Positions 61,375 through 64,000 of a DNA stretch of 64,000 nt are shown here, one piece after another. The stretch spans positions 15,915,754 to 15,979,753 of the forward strand of contig CAIIXF020000011.1 of assembly GCA_903813345.2 (NCBI GenBank). The letters run 5' to 3'. Source of the DNA: Owenia fusiformis. Lineage: Eukaryota > Annelida > Polychaeta > Sabellida > Oweniidae. The translations under genes and the position numbers were made by a program. The notes below the pieces were generated by a model. It saw only the letters and a program-made list of their open reading frames with translations. It searched no databases and had not been told where the DNA came from. Positions within the stretch are counted from its first letter, which is position 1. Every line of letters begins with the position of its first letter.

Positions 61375-62377
61375 TTTAAGGTGTCATGGAAGTTTAACAG
61401 GAAATGACAAAGCAAAAAATGACAAAACCATGCTGGATTTTGAAAAATTTTTGAACCAAGATAACAGAGTTCTGTTTGGACCTCCAGTCAGTTTAACTAG
61501 TTCCACATATCATTTACATGACCGGGAACACAATGGAAATGGTCAGAATGACCATAAACATGACAAAATAATCTTTTCAGCCCTCTGAAAATGTGACTGA
61601 AAAATAGCTACAGTTGGGGACATAAATAAATGACAGGTGGATTTGCTGAAGTGAGGATTTCCCATGTTAAAAATAAGAGAATTTACAAGAGGCCATAAAT
61701 CAGTGGATGAGATTATACAAAATGTAAAATATACAAATTTTAAGGGATATGTATCTAGACAATATTGGAAATTATGGGCTTTCAGACCACCATAATTAGG
61801 AAATGGTGATCGAAAATCGACCTGTCATTTATTTTTGTCCCCAACTGTAAAAGTAGGTGCTCAGGAATGGTCAATGAACAGAATCTTTTCATTTTTAAAG
61901 AAAATGTGTCCAATATATTGCTCTAAATGATACAATCTTTAAAATTTTAAAAAAGTGTCTGAAACAATAATGGCTGTTGTAAAAAGGAAAGTAGATCGAT
62001 TTTCTATTCAGTTTTTTTCATTTTTTCTTTTTCTAAGAATGATATCAAATTTTTTTAAATTGTATCATTTAGAGCAATATATTGGGCACATTTTCTGAAA
62101 AAGTCAAAAGATTCTGTTCAGTGACCTTTCCTGAGCATCTACTCTTAGCTATTTTTCAGTCACATTTTCAGAGGGCCGAAAGGTTATTTCATCATGTTTA
62201 TGGTCATTCTGACCATTTCCATTGTGTTCTCGGTCATGTAAATGATATGTGGAACTAGTTAAACTGACTGGAGGTCCAAACAGAACTCTGTTATCTTGGT
62301 TCAAAAAATTTTCAAAATCCAGCATGGTTTTGTCACTTTTTGTTTTGTCATTTCCTTTTAACTTCCATGGCACCGTA
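61375..62377. mobile_element. Foldback element 5
   Basis: The left arm (61375-61608, continuing 61850-61945) is the reverse complement of the right arm (62055-62377) at high identity; AAAACCATGCTGGATTTTG and TCTGTTTGGACCTCCAGTC are shared. Both arms keep a short open frame containing LNQDNRVLFGPPVSLTSS, but this follows from their DNA identity and is not taken as a gene. A MITE interrupts the left arm only. Confidence 0.82.
61611..61847. mobile_element. MITE with CAGTTGGGGACA ends, inside a foldback arm
   Basis: The ends CAGTTGGGGACATAAATAAA and, on the other strand, CAGTTGGGGACAAAAATAAA continue to a 28-bp inverted repeat with one mismatch. TA flanks both sides (61609-61610 and 61848-61849). 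The opposite arm of foldback element 5 reads straight across this site (AGCTAAGAGTAG on that strand). Size and TA duplication fit a Tc1/mariner-type MITE. 237 bp, non-coding. Confidence 0.9.
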
Positions 62378-62444
62378 AAACATATTGCTATTACAGTTTT
62401 ATATGCAGGAACTTATTAAATTACTGTAAAATTTGCACTAGTCA

Positions 62445-62839
62445 AGAGTCCATTTCACTGCTTCATTTCGTCAGTAGAACGGCAAAAATAAGAAATTGGG
62501 AGACCATTGTGCAAAAATATATGGAAAAGTATATTCATAATGTACATGAATGACATTTGTATATCTTGGATTGCTTCTAGTTTGGCTTATAAAGTGTGTG
62601 GCCTCTTATATTTGGATGTTTCTCTGCCATGTTATTTTCAATAAGATTAACATGGCTGAAATTCTTCAAATTACAAGACGGCATGACTTATTGCACAAAA
62701 AACTAAAAAATCTGAAATATACAAATGTCATTCATGTACATTATGAATATACTTTTCCATTTATTATTGCACAATGGTCTCCCAATTTCTTATTTTTGCC
62801 CTTCTACTGACGGCGAAATGAAGCAGTGAAATGGACTCT
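62445..62839. mobile_element. Foldback element 6
   Basis: AGAGTCCATTTCACTGCTTC at 62445 is mirrored by GAAGCAGTGAAATGGACTCT ending at 62839. The mirror continues inward through TAAGAAATTGGGAGACCATT and ATTCATAATGTACATGAATG to about 62565 and 62717, leaving a loop of about 150 bp. No target duplication is evident. Confidence 0.82.
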
Positions 62840-63280
62840 AAATGGCCAAAATTTTTAAATTACCGGCTATTTTAAAATCAACTTTCGAGCAGAACTTCTA
62901 CCCTCATTGACTATATGTATACAAAATATGAACAAAATGTGGCCAACGGTATTGGAGTTATTGCCCGGATGGACGGGCGTTCGTACAGACGGAGGCGTTC
63001 CCTATGTCCCTCTGAACTTTGTTCGATGGGATAATAATTCAAAGGTGTTGCACAAGATCTTCAGAACATTACCTAACAGTAGTTGAAATCTGCATTGAAT
63101 CCAATGAGCAGTTTTACTGGAATTATGATGACAAAAAATGGCAATCTAAATTATCAGTGAATAAAATTTCTAGAAATGTAAAAAACGTAATCATGACAAT
63201 AATAATCTAGGTCCATTCATGTACTTTTATTGCATGACTGAAAATGTAAACCATGTATGGAATGAGATAATATATACCTG
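62840..63280. other. No gene seen
   Basis: Short open frames only, with no splice-supported or family-like coding sequence. TGGACGGGCG...GACGGAGGCG near 62970-62995 resembles the GGAC-rich tails of the blocks to the left. Confidence 0.35.
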
Positions 63281-63580
63281 AAAATAACATTCTTTCTAAT
63301 CAACTCCTTTTCCTGGTCTATGGTATCAAAATGTGTCATTTGCATCTGAGTTCTCAGTCAAAGCACATGTCCAGTTTGTCCCATTCAATAATATTCCTTG
63401 ACTCAATATCAGCTAGCAGCATAACTAAGCAAGCCAATTGACCTCTGAAAATAACATTCTTTCCAATTAACTCCTTTATTGTATCAAAATGTGTCCTTCA
63501 TTGCATCTGAGTAACCAATCAAAGTACATGTTTTCCCATTCACTATTTATCCTTGACTTGAAATAAGCTACATGTACCAA
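63281..63580. repeat. Direct repeat of about 150 bp, two copies
   Basis: CTGAAAATAACATTCTTTC, TATCAAAATGTGTC and TTGCATCTGAGT recur in the same order near 63280-63440 and 63446-63580, with moderate divergence. Confidence 0.65.
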
Positions 63581-64000
63581 CAAAAACAACAGAGACCTTG
63601 AACAGAGTAACATATTTCCTAATAATTAGTTACTTAGCCACCAATGTTGTACTATACAGTACAGCTAATCTATACCCAGGCTTCTACACAACAAAATTCT
63701 TGCACTGTACTTGTGAATTACAATGCTGATACAAATTAATTAATAAGTCATATAGTCACAGGCTGGTATCGAAATATTTGTCCGCTGTGACGGAGCATGC
63801 TATTTTTCATAAAAACACTAAGAATACTACACGATTTATTTTTTAACTCATATGTTTCGTTATACCATACAAAATTACTTACCCCATGCAATGGATATAT
63901 CATTTGCGGGTAACTTTCACTTCTGTTTAAAGTCCAATTACGCTGGGAAGAAAAGCTATTGAAAATGGCGCCAGAGTATCATACTTCAAAATGTACCATT
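63581..64000. other. No supported gene; possible upstream region of a gene beyond the window
   Basis: An ATG at 63965 (MAPEYHTSK, open to the window end) is preceded by GC-richer sequence. A - strand ATG lies seven codons before a GTAAGT donor near 63881. Either could be a first exon, but neither can be tested inside the window. Confidence 0.2.

Noticed and set aside
61381-62373. Protein-coding exon shared by both palindrome arms (contains LNQDNRVLFGPPVSLTSS)
   Set aside because: Conservation between arms is explained by DNA-level identity. There is no start or donor context, and both copies end at different points.
62970-63210. 63-codon open frame near 63019
   Set aside because: AT-rich, no family resemblance and no splice support.

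Overview
The window looks like nuclear DNA of an animal, most likely a marine invertebrate. It has intron-split genes with GT/AG splice sites, a tRNA-derived SINE, many short inverted-repeat transposons and foldback elements, and long satellite-like arrays. There is no operon structure and no long open frame outside repeats. I cannot name the species.

Region 1 (1-12 kb) holds the only two genes I can reconstruct. The 3' half of a TIPRL/TIP41-family gene runs on the + strand (five exons, 325-3290, with the 5' part outside the window). Tail-to-tail with it, a complete seven-exon gene runs on the - strand (7256-11925, 178 codons). I do not recognise its product, but it reads like a small beta-grasp (ubiquitin-like) domain followed by a coiled coil. 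Their introns and the gap between them hold a SINE, an hAT-like element with an 8-bp target duplication, a mariner-like MITE with TA duplications, two copies of a CAGGCCC-ended MITE, and two foldback (long palindrome) elements.

Region 2 (12-18.6 kb) has no recognisable gene. It contains a third foldback element, further MITE-like elements and short inverted repeats.

Region 3 (18.6-53.2 kb) is a large tandem array. Its left edge (18.6-21.5 kb) is a set of old, decayed repeats. From 21513 to 53243 there are 6.6 very similar units of 4.7-4.9 kb. The units fall into three types in the order A-B-C-A-B-C-A, a higher-order repeat of about 14.4 kb. Each unit contains a minisatellite made of exactly 14 to 31 copies of a 19-bp motif, and this explains nearly all of the length difference between units. 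Two short exon-like frames on the - strand, joined by matching splice phases, recur in every unit. A full gene could not be assembled from them.

Region 4 (53.2-64 kb) is a nest of repeats. A roughly 7.5-kb composite lies between inverted ends. It holds a 1-kb foldback element with G-rich tips and a 5-bp target duplication, and arrays of a roughly 340-bp repeat ending in GGAC/GACA tracts. MITEs are inserted into the arrays, and neighbouring repeat copies supply the empty site. Two more foldback elements follow, one carrying a MITE in only one of its arms.
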